DNA of 64,000 bases from Gammaproteobacteria bacterium (GTDB lineage: Bacteria; Pseudomonadota; Gammaproteobacteria; Burkholderiales; Burkholderiaceae_B), in assembly GCA_030832095.1 (NCBI GenBank), contig JAURJT010000040.1:33056-97055 (forward strand). The letters run 5' to 3'. Shown here in pieces: positions 63,883 through 64,000 of the stretch. The position numbers and the translations under genes were made by a program. The number at the start of each line of letters is the position of its first letter. Positions within the stretch are counted from its first letter, which is position 1. Under the pieces are notes generated by a model. That model saw only the letters and a program-made list of their open reading frames with translations, was not told the origin of the DNA and did no database searches.

Positions 63883-64000
63883 ATGGCTGAAGAGCACACA
63901 CATTTTGGTTATCAGACAGTCGCTGAATCAGAGAAGGCAGCCAAGGTTGCACAGGTGTTTCATTCTGTGGCCTCGCGCTACGATGTGATGAACGACCTGA
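63883..64000 (+). CDS. ubiE: UbiE ubiquinone/menaquinone C-methyltransferase (3' end cut by window edge)
   Basis: Only the first 39 residues are inside the window. They read [20 protein letters not shown] followed by [18 protein letters not shown], the typical UbiE start in Burkholderiales, including the VFxSVAxRYDxMND motif. It is a SAM-dependent methyltransferase of quinone synthesis. A purine-rich GGGGTAAGAGGG precedes the ATG. It is divergent from phoB across 207 bases that carry the 31-bp repeat. Confidence 0.88.
   Translation, partial: MAEEHTHFGYQTVAESEKAAKVAQVFHSVASRYDVMNDL

Overview
The window looks like chromosomal DNA of a betaproteobacterium of the order Burkholderiales, most likely near the Alcaligenaceae. 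This is an inference from gene content and gene order: solitary Bug-type periplasmic receptors, azurin, a DUF3683/FAD/Fe-S fusion protein, the gpmA-envC-ctpA-moeB block, the slmA-HAD-argB block, and the kdsD-kdsC-lptCAB-hpf-ptsN-hprK-rapZ block. I saw no rRNA, tRNA, insertion sequence, prophage or CRISPR array. Coding density is very high, and no gap between genes exceeds 300 bases. The longest is the 281-base divergent region between hyuA and def (16569-16849).

Layout. 1-7975: a branched-chain-type ABC importer (livG, livH, livM, substrate-binding protein, livF) flanked by two CoA-ligase-type genes; the first is cut by the window edge and the second lacks the usual ATP loop. 7977-9613: azurin and dprA. 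9727-16568: a leftward, translationally coupled cassette (hyuA-hyuB-CoA transferase-enoyl-CoA hydratase, then a Bug receptor) lying between dprA and def. 16850-25131: translation and protein-modification genes (def, a SemiSWEET, fmt, rimO, rsmB), then a DUF4390 protein and an NtrY-like/short NtrX-like two-component pair. 25183-33676: xdhC, a TSUP permease, bioC, comF, trmL, a second Bug receptor, then gpsA, secB, grxC, a rhodanese and gpmA. 33681-42100: envC, ctpA, moeB, slmA, a HAD phosphatase, argB, a thioredoxin-like protein, dolP, diaA and yraN. 42235-51079: rsmI, then a long leftward block that runs, in order of transcription, kdsD-kdsC-lptC-lptA-lptB-hpf-ptsN-hprK-rapZ-rlpA, covering LPS transport, ribosome hibernation, nitrogen-PTS signalling and septal peptidoglycan. 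51200-58994: apt, ilvA, a YqaA-like membrane protein, the 1312-residue flavin/iron-sulfur dehydrogenase and an ornithine-cyclodeaminase-family enzyme. 59076-61590: the 5-oxoprolinase genes pxpB-pxpC-pxpA. 61653-64000: phoB-phoR (leftward) and the start of ubiE (rightward), separated by a 31-bp tandem repeat that resembles paired Pho boxes.

Most of the window is conserved housekeeping sequence. The parts most worth a second look are: the importer with two ligase-like genes, one with a degenerate P-loop; the HyuAB/CoA-transferase/hydratase cassette; an NtrX-type regulator without its sigma-54 domain in a genome where rpoN is missing from its usual place beside hpf; a C8 homopolymer at codons 4-6 of kdsC; the repeated Pho-box-like element; and an azurin with Ser in place of the usual copper-site Gly. 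I did not find a clear, wholly new defence or mobile system.
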